This document shows positions 10,752-21,120 of a stretch of 37,136 nt of DNA, in pieces. The position numbers were made by a program, and so were the translations under genes. Within the stretch, counting starts at the first letter, position 1. Each line of letters opens with the position of its first letter. This DNA comes from Bartonella tribocorum (lineage in GTDB: Bacteria; Pseudomonadota; Alphaproteobacteria; Rhizobiales; Rhizobiaceae): the NCBI RefSeq assembly GCF_002778015.1, contig NZ_NJPP01000017.1, forward strand, positions 1-37,136. The letters are read 5' to 3'. The notes under the pieces are model-generated. The model had not been told where the DNA came from and did no database searches. It was given only the letters and a program-made list of their open reading frames with translations.

Positions 10752-10785
10752 AACTGGCAACTAAAGTTGCCAGTTTTTATTTTTG
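10752..10785 (+). terminator. Intrinsic terminator of the porin gene
   Basis: A perfect ten-base stem (AACTGGCAAC / GTTGCCAGTT) with a TAAA loop, followed by a T-rich run. It begins 25 bases after the porin stop codon. Confidence 0.93.
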
Positions 10786-11369
10786 AAATCAAAGATCATG
10801 AACAGCCTTTCTCTAGTATTTATTTTCTTAATTGTTCTAATAAAAACGACTTAGTTTCACAAAAATAGTCTCAAAAAAAGTTAACCCGTATGAGTTTGAT
10901 AAAATGACTTCACACAGGCCACTACCCATCAATTCAAGCAATCTCTCCCGTGCTCTTTAAAGCGTGTGTTTCCATTGCTTTATCACCCAATTGATCTTTC
11001 TTTTGCTAATTTACACCGAACCTTTTTAATTTAAGGCATAATCTTCTCAGACTAAGCTTTACCTTGAAATTCAGTTGATCTGCACTAAACAAGGAAGCGC
11101 ATCATTCTCTTGAAGAATAAAGATTCCTACCCTCATCATTTTGTAAATAATCCGATTGCTCTAAGGAGAACACTTGGCTGATTGCTTATGATTCATTTGT
11201 ATAAAGCTAAAACTCTGCAGACAAATCCCATCCCCAATATTTTCCACTCTCTATTTTTTTAATATTTAAAATCGAGTGTTATATCTTTCATGTTCCTGTA
11301 TCACTATTTTCAATGATGCTGTTTTATAGCATCACAGAATAAAATATTGAAAAAAGATAGAATATTAAT
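10786..11369. other. Intergenic region, nothing recognised
   Basis: No sustained frame on either strand and no clear RNA structure. It is bounded by the porin terminator and the second integrase remnant. Confidence 0.5.
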
Positions 11370-11780
11370 TTGTAATGATAATTCACCGTTCTTCAACGTA
11401 ATTGAGACCCTCTCGTAAGATTTTCTCACTTCAAATCTCTCCATGTTGAATCAATGAAAATCACTTGGCTTGCACATCCACAAGCGGATAGACCCTATGA
11501 ACCAAAATATACTAAAAAGGACAACACATGCCTATAATGAGAGCTTTCAAGAATGAAGGATTGTGATAGGCTTGTAAACTGTATGATGGTACCAAGTTGC
11601 TTTTTTATAAAGCATAAAGAGGCAGTGCTCAATAACTTTTACATATACTATTCACAGGTACTGGCGTTAAATGGACTTGAAAGCAAGATATCTCTTTAAA
11701 ACAAACGCATGAATGAGCAACACTGCAACATATTAAAAATCTTGATCATCAAGAAACATATCATCAAAACGATGCCAATA
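11370..11780 (+). pseudogene. Integrase 5' region, decayed copy 2
   Basis: 11370-11510 repeats the leader of copy 1 (TAATGATAATTCACC, CGTAAGATTTTCTCA, TTGCACATCCACAAGCGGAT). The following text, with stops removed, reads like a DUF4102 integrase N-terminus: GKLYDGTKLLFYK, then KRGSAQ, and ISLKQTHE..AT. In intact integrases this segment has the form 'DG.GL.L.....G.K.W...Y'. It is badly decayed and has no intact frame. Confidence 0.6.
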
Positions 11781-11904
11781 TCCTCTAAAGTCATAAAAGC
11801 TAAAATCAATATATCTTCAAAAAATGAATTGTCCTCCTTGCTCTCTAAAGAATAAAATCCTACCAAAAGCTAATCACAGCCCTGTCTTTCTTAAAATCAT
11901 TATT

Positions 11905-12195
11905 CCATTAATGAGATAGTTTATTGTTTTGTAGGTTGGGATTAAGAGATCTGAATATCTCTCATATTCCCCCATTCTCGTTAATCAATCAAAATCATCT
12001 CTTTTGCACATCACAAGGGGGACTAGTGTATAAATAAAAACTAAATACAAAAACGACAAATGCTATGAATCGTTTCAATAATTGTCAAAAGCTGTCGTGC
12101 AACATTGAGAGCAAGAAAAATTAAGATGTTGCATATAATGGTGCTCCCTTACGCTTTTATTAAGCGCAAGGATGGTCATGTACAATAAACGACAC
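11905..12195 (+). pseudogene. Integrase 5' region, decayed copy 3
   Basis: 11905-12025 carries the repeated leader again (ATTAAGAGATCTGAATATC, CTTTTGCACATCACAAGGGG). About 60 bases on, TTATTAAGCGCAAGGATGG corresponds to the HKRKDG segment of the other copies, in a frame broken by several stops. It is the shortest and most degraded of the copies that retain coding text. Confidence 0.5.
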
Positions 12196-12607
12196 ACCTC
12201 CTAGAAGATTTTATACTCTTAACGCATGCCCATTATAAAACATGTAAATAACACACATCAAAAAATATTTTAAAACAAATAAGGATACATACAACACGAG
12301 TCCATTTTGTTTAAGGTATTTTATCTTATACGAGGAACATGCCCCCATTAGACACAATATCTTCACTGTGCACATTTTAAAAAAAGCAGAATAATATAAG
12401 ATAAAGAAACAATAAAACTTAAATCTCTGCAAGCTATGAATCTCTATAGAATTACATTTTTACAAAACGCGCTATACTCTCCATACGATTTTTAAAACAA
12501 TAAATGCTCTTATATTACATGAAGCCAATAAGCAGAAGCTCCCTCTTAAGACGCAAGCAGCGCTTACAAGCCATCATAAAATATCTTTTAATAAAAACGG
12601 ATCGAAT
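12196..12607. other. Intergenic region, nothing recognised
   Basis: AT-rich, with short frames only; no family, no hairpin-plus-T-run and no repeat was noticed. It lies just past the 3' end of the amidase gene. Confidence 0.5.
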
Positions 12608-13414
12608 TTACGAAAAATATTTATCAACCAATGCATAAAGAATTGCCGCTGTTTCAACATCTAGAACCCCATCATAATTTTCTTGACGAAAGTGAAGTTG
12701 AAAAGCTCGGATCAAATTTTTGTATCCTATTTCAGTACATACGGCTGAAACATCATACCCATAACATTTTAGCTTCGCCAAAACCTCTTCTTTGGAGGGA
12801 AGGCTCTTAGAGAATTGCTCTTGATAGCGACTTTTGGGGTCATCATCATACCATGCCCCTATACCTGCATTATAAAGTTCTTTCCATGGGAAAGCTGCTC
12901 CCGGATCACTTTTTCTTCCAATGGCAATATCACTATGCCCAACAACATTCGTTGGCATAATATCAGGATACCGTTGAAGAATATTCAATGCGAGCTCTTT
13001 CACGGCATCAATTTGTATTGGATTATAAGGAGGAAAGCTAAATGCCCCATTATGATCATCCACTAATCCAACGGTCTCTTCTGAAGCAGAAGAACAACCC
13101 GTTGCTAAATTAACGATTTCAATCCCAATAGATGTATCATTGAGACGACTATACCCTGCCCATGAACTAACACCCGCATGCCACGCACGCTCACTTTCAT
13201 CAACCAGATTAAAAATACACATATCTTTGAATCCTGCCTCACGATATGTCTGCTCTGAAGGATCAGGAACAAGATAGTGTGCACTAACCTTTTCTCCTGT
13301 AAGTGCCATGATTGATTCTTTAAAATCAATAGCCGTATAATGCATAACAAGAAAATGAACGCGACGATTAAAACCCTTGACAGAACGATAACTGTTGTAA
13401 TCAATCCGATACAT
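12608..13414 (-). CDS. N-acetylmuramoyl-L-alanine amidase (AmiD/AmpD type) with peptidoglycan-binding tail
   Basis: A 268-residue zinc amidase that cuts the bond between MurNAc and the stem peptide. The Amidase_2 domain spans about residues 15-175: the first zinc histidine in FLVMHYTA, WHAGVSSWAG, and the second histidine and aspartate in VVGHSDIAIGRKSDPG. Residues 200-265 (EEVLAKLKCYGYDV...AFQLHFRQENYDG) form a PG_binding_1 domain. I start at the ATG at 13414 (MYRIDYNSYRSV), which has an AAAGAG ribosome site. The longer frame from 13504 adds 30 residues without family resemblance. No clear signal peptide is seen with this start. The role is wall recycling or remodelling. Confidence 0.9.
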   Translation of the reverse strand: MYRIDYNSYRSVKGFNRRVHFLVMHYTAIDFKESIMALTGEKVSAHYLVPDPSEQTYREAGFKDMCIFNLVDESERAWHAGVSSWAGYSRLNDTSIGIEIVNLATGCSSASEETVGLVDDHNGAFSFPPYNPIQIDAVKELALNILQRYPDIMPTNVVGHSDIAIGRKSDPGAAFPWKELYNAGIGAWYDDDPKSRYQEQFSKSLPSKEEVLAKLKCYGYDVSAVCTEIGYKNLIRAFQLHFRQENYDGVLDVETAAILYALVDKYFS

Positions 13415-14069
13415 AAAAAGCTCTTTCTTTTTCGTTTTAAAAAACCACCGCCTATCACAACAGATAAAACACAAACTGTTGAAAAAATGCAATGAATATA
13501 TCATTTAGATACTAACAATTGCGTCAAAAATTTGTTTATTAAAAACATCAACACTCTTATCAACAATCAAGACACATTTTTATTTCTCCCCACACAGACA
13601 TAAAATGTTTTAGACAACATCCACCAACCCACCCCATCAAATATTTCCCCCCAAAACTCCCTACACAATGATCAATTGAAAAGAAAATAAAGGCGTACAA
13701 AACAATCACGTCTTAAATCTTTACCTCTCACAGATAAAATTGCTGTTTCTATTATAAAAAATTGAGAAATATCCCCCTGAAGTAAACGCCAAACTATCAT
13801 GCAATCGGCACAAAAGCATAAAGGAAAACTTTATGAGCTCTTACAGCAATTTATGATCAGACAACTGAACAGCATACATTCCCAATCAACGTTTCATGGA
13901 CATATTTTTTAATGAAATTTGCAAAGCTTTTCTGTCAATGGCACTGCTTTTTGTCTTTTCACAACATCTTTTTCTGATTTATTAAAGAATACTGATTATT
14001 TATAAAGCTTGCAGAATACAAAGTCTCTGAATATCGTTCATGTGCTTTTAAATAAAAGATAACATATTA
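13415..14069. other. Intergenic region, nothing recognised
   Basis: AT-rich sequence without a supported gene on either strand. It probably contains the amidase promoter near its left end, but no box stands out. Confidence 0.4.
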
Positions 14070-14245
14070 ATTTATAATAACCATTAATCTTTGTTGTGCC
14101 TTTTGAATGGAAGAGCCGAACACAGTCAAATTTCTTTTATCTTAAATCTTCTGATATTGAATGAACAAAAGCCCTTCATTTGCACATCAAAAAATGAACA
14201 TAGTGATAAAAATCACTGAAAAAAAAGAATACTTCTCATGATAGA
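14070..14245 (+). repeat. Integrase leader repeat, copy 4
   Basis: The repeated leader is present once more (AATTTATAATAACCATTAA, TATCTTAAATCTTCTGATA, TTTGCACATCAAAAAATGAA), followed by a stretch aligned to the start region of the other copies (TTCTCATGATAG). Almost no integrase coding text survives after it. Confidence 0.5.
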
Positions 14246-14433
14246 TAAAAACAGCATTGTAGATGCATATATCTTATCCTCTTAATCTAAATAGCAAAGT
14301 CCATTGCAATATTTGGGACTAGAAAAGGATACCCCTAAAATCCAATCCAGCATAAAAACCTTCATTATTTTTGCTGATAACATAAAAATGAAAAGACTAT
14401 TGAGAACCAATGGTGTGTCTTATGGAACGCCTA

Positions 14434-14640
14434 TCAATAAACAGACCTAATTTTTGTCACAACAGAAGAAATATATGGAGATTGACACTCTCTTAAATGA
14501 GGAGAAAAGAATTTTTCTGCTTCTCTTTGATCTGTTATAGCACCAAGCAAAAGAGCATCACATTCCGGAGTTTTTTACCAAGTTTCCTGAGGGAAGATAA
14601 TCCCCTTCCTGCTTCCAATATTCCTACCTCATATCACCAT
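14434..14640 (-). pseudogene. Unrecognised decayed gene, 3' part
   Basis: On the minus strand two frames abut: VGILEAGRGLSSLRKLGKK, then, after one frameshift near 14580, TPECDALLLGAITDQREAEK continuing to SVVTKIRSVY and a stop at 14434. The text is protein-like and contiguous across the shift, so it is probably the C-terminal end of a former gene downstream of the alpha/beta hydrolase. I do not recognise the family. Confidence 0.35.
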
Positions 14641-14739
14641 AAGCTAATTTAATGGACAAAATAGCTCTAAGACCTTCACGCCCCCTCACGGATTTCTAAT
14701 CTCTTGCCCCTCACACAGGTAGCACAAGAACTGTCTTTT

Positions 14740-15471
14740 TTATAATCCTTCCATCCATTCGCTAACAATTGCATTCGTCATAACGAGATTATCATCCCAC
14801 AAACGGGTACCTGCCCCAGAAATTATTCGATATTCATGATTAACACATTGGCTTTTTGTTTGATTATCAACCGTTGCAAGTTGCGATTTTTCACCCACCA
14901 ACGCTAAAAACTTCCCCCTATACTTAACAATCTCATCTCTAGCATCCAATGCCAATAAAAGTTTAAATCCTCTTGTCATGCGTTCAACAGCCATGTTTTT
15001 TTGATCTTGTGGAATTTCCAAGGCAACTCTTTTTTTCACAACGCCAGAAGGATGCATAAAAATATTAAGTGTTTCCAAAGCGCCCAACAAATCATTATTT
15101 TCTAAGTGAATCAAAATATCTCCAAGGCGCTGTTGCAAAAGCTTATCTGGATAGCCAGGTGCATTTACAGCAAGTACCGCTTGAACATTGGGAAGCCGTG
15201 TTGCCAATATTTGTACCAATATGCCAGCCATAGAAAATCCCACAAGCACCGTAGGCTTTTTAAAAGATTTGTCCAATTTTTCTACCATAAAAGATAAAGT
15301 TTCAATAGCAGAATGATTGAAAAAATGAGCGCTCTTAGGAAAAAGCGAGAGTGTATCCAGCAGCATCACTTGAAACCCTTTCATCGCGCAAAGCTTTGTC
15401 AATGAAGAACAAAAAGCCCCTCCATCCCAAATGGGCATTACAGGAGACAGAATAACAACAGGAAGGCTCAT
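14740..15471 (-). CDS. Alpha/beta hydrolase family protein
   Basis: A 243-residue cytosolic protein. The nucleophile elbow GFSMAG (residues 98-103, Ser100) follows the strand KPTVLV. An aspartate-containing strand later in the chain (LALDARDE) and the late ISGAGTRLWDD segment are in the right order for the acid and distal regions, but the usual catalytic histidine near the C-terminus is not obvious. The early PIWDGGAF loop would be the oxyanion region. The substrate is unknown. It is transcribed on the minus strand, downstream of the Bcr-type MFS gene with a 269-base gap, so a shared transcript is possible but not shown. Confidence 0.75.
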   Translation of the reverse strand: MSLPVVILSPVMPIWDGGAFCSSLTKLCAMKGFQVMLLDTLSLFPKSAHFFNHSAIETLSFMVEKLDKSFKKPTVLVGFSMAGILVQILATRLPNVQAVLAVNAPGYPDKLLQQRLGDILIHLENNDLLGALETLNIFMHPSGVVKKRVALEIPQDQKNMAVERMTRGFKLLLALDARDEIVKYRGKFLALVGEKSQLATVDNQTKSQCVNHEYRIISGAGTRLWDDNLVMTNAIVSEWMEGL

Positions 15472-15740
15472 TGATTAGATTCCTCCTCTTGCTTCAAAAA
15501 ATGCATGAGAGCCAAAACGCCTTCCCCAAAATGTCATAAAAATACACGTATGTTGAAACTCTACGCCCACAAAGTCCCCCAGAACAACTAATTTGCCAAA
15601 TTCAAACGAAACTTATGATCAATTTTACCCCCACTCAATCAAACAACTGAATAAAAAATCATTCAATAAGAAAGTCCCCATTCGTGTAAAATATCAGAAA
15701 TATTTTTGTACAATACTCTCTATCATTTCACTCAGCTTAT

Positions 15741-16928
15741 TTATGAAGTCATAAAATGACGCGCTTTTTGAATATAAATGATAAAACCAATCATGCAACA
15801 CACTGCTAACAAAGTTGCCATAGCCCGTGGGCTATGACCAGAGATTTTTCCGATAACCGCTGCACTGAGTGCCGCACTTCCTAATTGCAAAGAGCCCATA
15901 ACACCAGAAGCCGCTCCTGCAGCTTTCGGATGCGATGAAATAGCCAGCGCTGTCCCTAACGGCAATAAAAAACCATTGCCAAAAGTAAGAACAGCAATAG
16001 CCATAAAACTTGTCACAAGGGGCCATGGGCTTAGATACATTTGCAAAGCAAACAGCATACCACCTATCACAAAAATAACGTACCCTCTCCCCACGGTCTT
16101 TTCCATAGACTCGCGTTCAAAAAACCATCGCGCCAAAAAATTTCCTAAAATATAGGGCAATGAAACACCAATATAGCTATAACTAATATGTATTGGCGAT
16201 AAACCTAAAGTCGTGAGCAAAAAAGGCGATTCCACAATATAAGCAAAATAGGCAGCGTAAGAAAAACACGGAATAAGTGCATAAAAAATAAATTGTTTAT
16301 TTTTAAGAACGCCCCAATATCCCTTCATAAATCCTACCGGAGAAAAATTCTGTCGCATTTGGAGAGGCAAAGTTTCAGTGAGCACAAAACAACACAGAAA
16401 AATGGTCAAAAAGATAAAAAAGCTTAAAAAGATAAAAGTCGCCTGCCAATGAAAAGCTTGTATCAAAAGTCCACCAATAAAAGGTGCCAGTGCTGGCGAC
16501 ATTCCAATAAAAGGGAAAACAATCAAATAAAGTTTTCCTGCTGCTCTTTTATCCAGTAAATCATTGATAATCGCACGACTTAAGACAAGTCCCGCACAAG
16601 CTCCAAGACCTTGTAAAAAACGTAACATAAGAAAAGCGTGAATATGAACCGTATAAATCACCCCAATTGTCGTAAATAACCACAAGAATAAGCCTAATAG
16701 AAGTGTTTTTTTACGCCCAAAATTATCGCTCAGCGGTCCATAAATAAGCTGTCCAAGTGCCAATGCAAACAAAAAAATAGCCACTGCACTTTGAATTTGA
16801 GATTGTGTCACTTGATAATACTGACGCATATCTGCCAGTGCTGGTAAAAAAATATCGGTAGAGATCAATCCCCCTGTCGATAAACACACAATAAGTATAA
16901 TAAATGGCAAAGTATATTTACGATTCAT
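15741..16928 (-). CDS. MFS drug-efflux transporter, Bcr/CflA family
   Basis: A 395-residue inner-membrane protein with 12 predicted helices. The motif-A loop GPLSDNFGRKKTLLLG (about residues 64-79) and the DHA1 motif LRFLQGLGACAG (about residues 101-112) are clear, and STDIFLPALADM near residue 25 is characteristic of Bcr/CflA proteins, which export drugs or small metabolites by proton antiport. Full length and intact. The start is at 16928, just before an AT-rich promoter region. Confidence 0.92.
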   Translation of the reverse strand: MNRKYTLPFIILIVCLSTGGLISTDIFLPALADMRQYYQVTQSQIQSAVAIFLFALALGQLIYGPLSDNFGRKKTLLLGLFLWLFTTIGVIYTVHIHAFLMLRFLQGLGACAGLVLSRAIINDLLDKRAAGKLYLIVFPFIGMSPALAPFIGGLLIQAFHWQATFIFLSFFIFLTIFLCCFVLTETLPLQMRQNFSPVGFMKGYWGVLKNKQFIFYALIPCFSYAAYFAYIVESPFLLTTLGLSPIHISYSYIGVSLPYILGNFLARWFFERESMEKTVGRGYVIFVIGGMLFALQMYLSPWPLVTSFMAIAVLTFGNGFLLPLGTALAISSHPKAAGAASGVMGSLQLGSAALSAAVIGKISGHSPRAMATLLAVCCMIGFIIYIQKARHFMTS

Positions 16929-17663
16929 AAATAAAGTTACACTTTTAAAGTTATAGATTGAATATAATCAATTAAAAATAACAGATATAATTACACTTTT
17001 TCTTATATATATAAATAATCATAATTAAAAGTATTATTATTTTACTTTATCAAATTAAATTTCTATTATTTTTTTAATCAATAAAATTTTATTCTACATG
17101 CTTCACAGGCAAAAATTTACCCCATGAATAAGCTTTTCTTTAACATACACTTTGCTGTAATCTTCCGCTTCTTTTTTCATCAATATCATAAGCAAAAGCA
17201 CACACTCTCTCCACAGCAATAATGCCACTTTCTATACACGATTCATCAAAGTTGATCGATAAAATGCAAAGCAGAAAAACAATCTCTGACGTCTCTACCC
17301 CAAAAACCCTATGGTATAAAAACAGCGTATAACACAAAAATAGCTTGGAGAGCCTATCAAGATAAACCATTATTGTAAAGAGTTTAGGTCTACCAAATCA
17401 TAGAGTATAATGGCTCTTCTGCAAAACACCCAAAAATCCAATATATTTTGCTCATTGCATAAAATTTTTTATTTAAGACAAAAAATCAAAAAACTGTATA
17501 ACTTATTGAAAAATAAGATATAATTAGAAATTATATATAATTGATTCATAGGCGCTATGAATGTGTAGAAGAGAAATAACACATATTCCATGACTGATCC
17601 CTCTTACAGTTGAAGGACAAACATAGACTGAAGATCAGTTTATGACGTGCAAAAATTAAAGAC
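16929..17663. other. AT-rich intergenic region with one doubtful small frame
   Basis: Contains long A/T runs (16970-17100), likely including the promoter of the minus-strand MFS gene. A 76-codon minus frame (17370-17140) has protein-like text (NFDESCIESGIIAVERVCAF) but no ribosome site and no known family, so I do not call it a gene. Confidence 0.4.
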
Positions 17664-18050
17664 TTGAGAGCCATAAGCAAAAAGAAAGGGATCAAGCAAA
17701 CAATAGAAATGATTACCTGTCTTTCAGAATGGTCTTATGATAGGGTTAACAAACTTGATCAGCGTGACTTTTCAAAGATCAAAGATATTTTGGATTCCTC
17801 AGTAAAAGAAGTGCTCGACAAAATAATCAGCATCATTAACAACATCAAAATGGCTTGGAAAAATCCATTCACAAGCTATATCGAAAGTTTGACCCACGAA
17901 ATCTAAAGAGCATACAAATACACATAGAAAGAATAATGAATGTCTGTATTTTCAGCAACATTATATTAGAGAAAGACAAAAACAGTTTTTATAAAGATAT
18001 ATTTGAAACAAAGGATATAAAAAACGCAAAAGAAGAAATCTTTAGCGACG
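17664..18050 (+). pseudogene. Unrecognised helical protein, probably frameshifted
   Basis: An 80-codon frame (17664-17906) rich in Lys, Asp, Glu and Ile (DQRDFSKIKDILDSSVKEVL) is followed in another frame by LKSIQIHIERIMNVCIFSNI and KNSFYKDIFETKDIKNAKEE. Both look like one helical protein joined by a frameshift near 17870-17900. The second frame then runs into the antisense of an integrase remnant, so the original 3' end is lost. No family recognised. Confidence 0.35.
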
Positions 18051-18054
18051 ATAC

Positions 18055-18345
18055 ACCAATAATGGTAAATCCATTGAGCGCCACCATCTTTACGCTTATG
18101 AAGAAACAAACCGGCACTATCACACACTTTGCCAGCCCGTGGGTTGCGATAAGCCCTTGGCATTTGAGAGCGTTCATAGAGAGCCATTTTTACCTTGCCT
18201 ATACAGTTTTATCCACACACTCATCCCACTGGTTATATGCAAATGAGCGGTTTTGGTTGATTCAAGATAAGCAGGTTTGAAGTAAAAGAATTTTATGTTC
18301 TTTAGGACTCTCATTCAAGTTGAATAACGCTATATTATCTTTATA
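18055..18345 (-). pseudogene. Integrase 5' region, decayed copy 5 (best preserved)
   Basis: Reading minus from an ATG at 18187: MALYERSQMPRAYRNPRAGK, then VCDSAGLFLHKRKDGGAQWI and YHY. This is the N-terminal DUF4102 domain of P4-type tyrosine integrases, whose usual form is 'L.D..G L.L.V...G.K.W...Y'. The frame ends in unrelated text after about 45 codons. The leader, 18190-18345 on this strand, matches that of the other copies (CTTGAATCAACC, TTTGCATATAACCAG, GTGTGGATAAAA). This copy fixes the identity of the whole repeat family and is the only one on the minus strand. Confidence 0.65.
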
Positions 18346-18629
18346 AACCAATATGTTGTTACAGATGCAACAGTATATAATCCTTCTAAGATACCGATTC
18401 ACATAAACATTATAAATTACACTACCTTGGTACAAAATAGTCCATAAAGATATATGCATATTACATCTCTTCCTAAAACTGAAGACACAGCAAAAAAGCC
18501 AATTTTGGATATAATCTTAAAATTTTTAGACATTGCCTCAAAAATTTTGAATCTGCCCTCTTGGTGTTGAGAATTTTTACTTAAAAGATTGAAATAATTT
18601 TCGAGCATTCTTTCTAAGTAAAATAACAA

Positions 18630-18882
18630 GGAGGAAAGCGTAACATCAAACGACTTTCCTCCCTTTTTACTGAATGAGATTTTTAAATTAGAGCTTCATC
18701 AATATTTTTCTGATCATCAAAACATACTCTTTGTCACCAAAGCAGTGTATCAAGACGAAAATTATAGCAACCATGATTTTTTAGAAAAAAGCAAACAACA
18801 TCTACAAAATTTTACTTTTTATCCTCAAACACAAAGAACACTATCAACGACCCAAAAAATCCTCACACAAAAACAATCATAA
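18630..18882 (+). pseudogene. Unrecognised open frame without a start codon
   Basis: About 83 codons stay open from 18622 to the stop at 18880-18882 with plausible protein text (NEIFKLELHQYFSDHQNILF, VYQDENYSNHDFLEKSKQHL), but no ATG, GTG or TTG with a ribosome site. At its left end a nine-base inverted repeat (GGAGGAAAG / CTTTCCTCC, 18630-18662) is followed by TTTTT and resembles a terminator. It may be the 3' part of a lost gene. Confidence 0.35.
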
Positions 18883-19613
18883 TAAAAAAGTAAGAAGTGT
18901 ACGCATCTCTATAAGATGCAGGATGATCAATCAATATGCGCCTAAAACATCAATATCCCCCTTGCCGCCGCTGTTCGTATGTTGATCAAAACATTGTCAT
19001 GAAAACAATCTTTTGTCATGCAAACACTCTTTTCAAATTGTCCAACAGAGCCCTGAGTGAACAAGCATATGACATCATTTTGCGTAACCCGCTCATGATG
19101 TTTAAAAAAATACTTAATCTCTTTGTATTTTAGACGCTCAAACAACATTCTCCATGAATATAGCTCTAAACAAAAACATAAAAAGAAAATCAATTTTTTA
19201 AGGATAGACACTCTTTAAACTTTGATTAATTCGGTTTTCCTCACCCCTAAGAGACCTCAAGAACAAAAAAACCGCAATCGAACAATTGAGATCTTGCAGC
19301 CCACCATGCGCCCCACAGCCTACAGCACAAGCAACAGCTTAAACAGCTTCTCTCAACCCCACGACACGAGATGCCATTAAAAATTATTCTGTCTCATAAG
19401 AGATAAACTGATCACACGAACACATCTTGCCTTAAGCGTAAACCAGATCTTTCGAATTGTTTGTTTATCAAAGTTTTTGCTTTCATAACAAATGTTTCTC
19501 ACAACAAACGTTAAAGCATTTTTTCTTATTCATTTTTAGCGGCTATCCATCTATTTTGGAACATAATTGACAATAAAGCATTGTATCTCCAGCATATTTA
19601 AGGAGATAAAAAC
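18883..19613. other. Intergenic region before the PhnA-like gene
   Basis: No supported gene. The right end holds the leader of the PhnA-like gene, with a TTGACA box at about 19568 and the ribosome site AAGGAGAT at about 19600. No clear -10 box at ideal spacing was found. Confidence 0.4.
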
Positions 19614-20702
19614 ATGGAAACCCGCATTCCTGAAAACACACCTTTCGATACAAATTTTCTAGGGCATAAATCCCTAGAGACAGAATATCCTTTTTTTCAA
19701 ACACCCATTTCATGGTCTGCCATTTTTGCCGGACTGCTAACAGCTCTTGCCACCTCAATCTGCCTCTCTTTTCTGGTAGCAGCATTAGGCTTGAGCCAAA
19801 TGGATTTAACCTCTTCAAGCCCTTTTGAAGGCTTTTTCCTCTCCTTTGGCATTGGTTCTCTTATCGTTATGCTGATAAGCCTTGCTTTGGGAGGTTTTGT
19901 CGCTGGACGTTTTGCCGAAACCGCTGGAGCTCTTCATGGTTTCTTAACCTGGGCTCTCATAACACTACTGATGACCCTCCAAGCCATCCATATGGTTTCA
20001 AGCACAGCAAAAATAGGGGCTAAAACCGCCCTAGAAAATAGCTCCATGATCGAAAAGACCATAGACAATTTCAAAACAAATATTTCCCCCTTATTGACAA
20101 AATTAAAAAGCGAAGATTTTGCAAATTTTTTGACAAAAAACAGCGACAATGGCATCAATTTTGACCAACTTGGCAGTGAGTTGCGCACTCTTCTTCATAA
20201 AAGCAACATTCCTGCCCTCAATCCTAAGCGCTTAAAAACATCCTATCAGGCTGCTCTCAACGATATTGGTTCTGCGATAATCGCTTTTAAAAATGATCCT
20301 TCTCACTACCGCACCACATTGAAAAATCTTGGTGAACGCCTTTCTGATCGTGTAGAAGATTTCACAGCAAAATTTAATCGAAGCGATATCATCAATGCGC
20401 TCGTAAAAGATGGCATGAGCCGTACGGATGCACAAACAGCAGCCAACCATGCTGTTCAACTCTATCAAAGCGCAGAGGAAAAAACGCAAAAAGCAATAAA
20501 AGCACTTGAAGAACGGGCTGAAAGCCTTTCTGATAATCTTGAAGATGCCATCAAGGGCGCAAAAAATACAGCCACAAAAGTCACGAATACAGCCTCCAAC
20601 ATGGGATGGTGGGGCTTTTTAGGAAGCTTAATAGGTGCTATAATTTCCAGTGTTTGTGGTTATTATGGCTACAAAAGCCGTAAGGATTCTTTTAAGTTTT
20701 AA
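19614..20702 (+). CDS. PhnA-like membrane protein
   Basis: A 362-residue protein of the kind annotated in Rhizobiales as 'PhnA-like'; function unknown. Three N-terminal membrane segments (about residues 32-60, 75-100 and 112-130), with glycine-rich text such as SLALGGFVAGRFAETAGALH, are followed by a long soluble, helical region (about 135-335) containing charged stretches such as ALEERAESLSDNLEDAIKGA. A final membrane segment, GFLGSLIGAIISSVCGYYGY, ends in a basic tail. The ribosome site AAGGAGAT lies 7-8 bases before the ATG. An intrinsic terminator follows. Fragments of this gene recur at 31268-31446 and near 37037, so the locus has been duplicated. Confidence 0.75.
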   Translation: METRIPENTPFDTNFLGHKSLETEYPFFQTPISWSAIFAGLLTALATSICLSFLVAALGLSQMDLTSSSPFEGFFLSFGIGSLIVMLISLALGGFVAGRFAETAGALHGFLTWALITLLMTLQAIHMVSSTAKIGAKTALENSSMIEKTIDNFKTNISPLLTKLKSEDFANFLTKNSDNGINFDQLGSELRTLLHKSNIPALNPKRLKTSYQAALNDIGSAIIAFKNDPSHYRTTLKNLGERLSDRVEDFTAKFNRSDIINALVKDGMSRTDAQTAANHAVQLYQSAEEKTQKAIKALEERAESLSDNLEDAIKGAKNTATKVTNTASNMGWWGFLGSLIGAIISSVCGYYGYKSRKDSFKF

Positions 20703-20728
20703 AACTTTGACCTTTAAAGCAAACCGAG

Positions 20729-20760
20729 AAAAAGCTGTACAGAATGTGCAGCTTTTTTTA
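20729..20760 (+). terminator. Intrinsic terminator after the PhnA-like gene
   Basis: Inverted repeat AAAGCTGTACA / TGTGCAGCTTT with one G-T pair and a GAA loop, followed by seven T residues. A copy with compensating bases is at 31418-31446. Confidence 0.9.
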
Positions 20761-21120
20761 CACTTACTTGAAAAGATTTTTTGTATAACATGGCAGCTAA
20801 TACACTCTCTTGCGATACCAAACACAAGTCTTTCGAAGTTCAAACATGAAAGCAGAACACTTGAAATGAACGATAATATGCTCATTTCCCCTAAAAATCA
20901 AAAAATTTCGAAGAGAACAACCTATCTTTTTAAGAAAAATCTATAGTACTTTTTTATAAGGCAATGTGTACCCTTTCAAAAGAAATAGCAGAAAAATCAT
21001 ACATCTCTTTGTGATAAAAAAAAAGCTGATATCATACATCAATCATATTGCTAAAAAATTTCTCAAAACAACAATGATATAACCTCAAAAAATAAGAAAT
21101 ATTTTAAATAAACATAGCAT
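20761..21120. other. Intergenic region before the peptide locus
   Basis: No gene recognised; frames here run antisense to, or out of, other signals. Strongly AT-rich towards the right end, as expected upstream of the promoter at 21121. Confidence 0.4.

Noticed and set aside
13105-13458. 117-codon minus frame inside the amidase gene
   Set aside because: It is a shadow frame of the amidase, which has clear zinc-site motifs.
17140-17370. 76-codon minus frame upstream of the Bcr-type pump
   Set aside because: No ribosome site, no family and AT-rich surroundings; treated as intergenic.
19290-19360. Similarity to the tape-measure fragment at 430-470 (ACCATGCGCCC region)
   Set aside because: Only about 15 bases match and the flanks do not align; judged chance.
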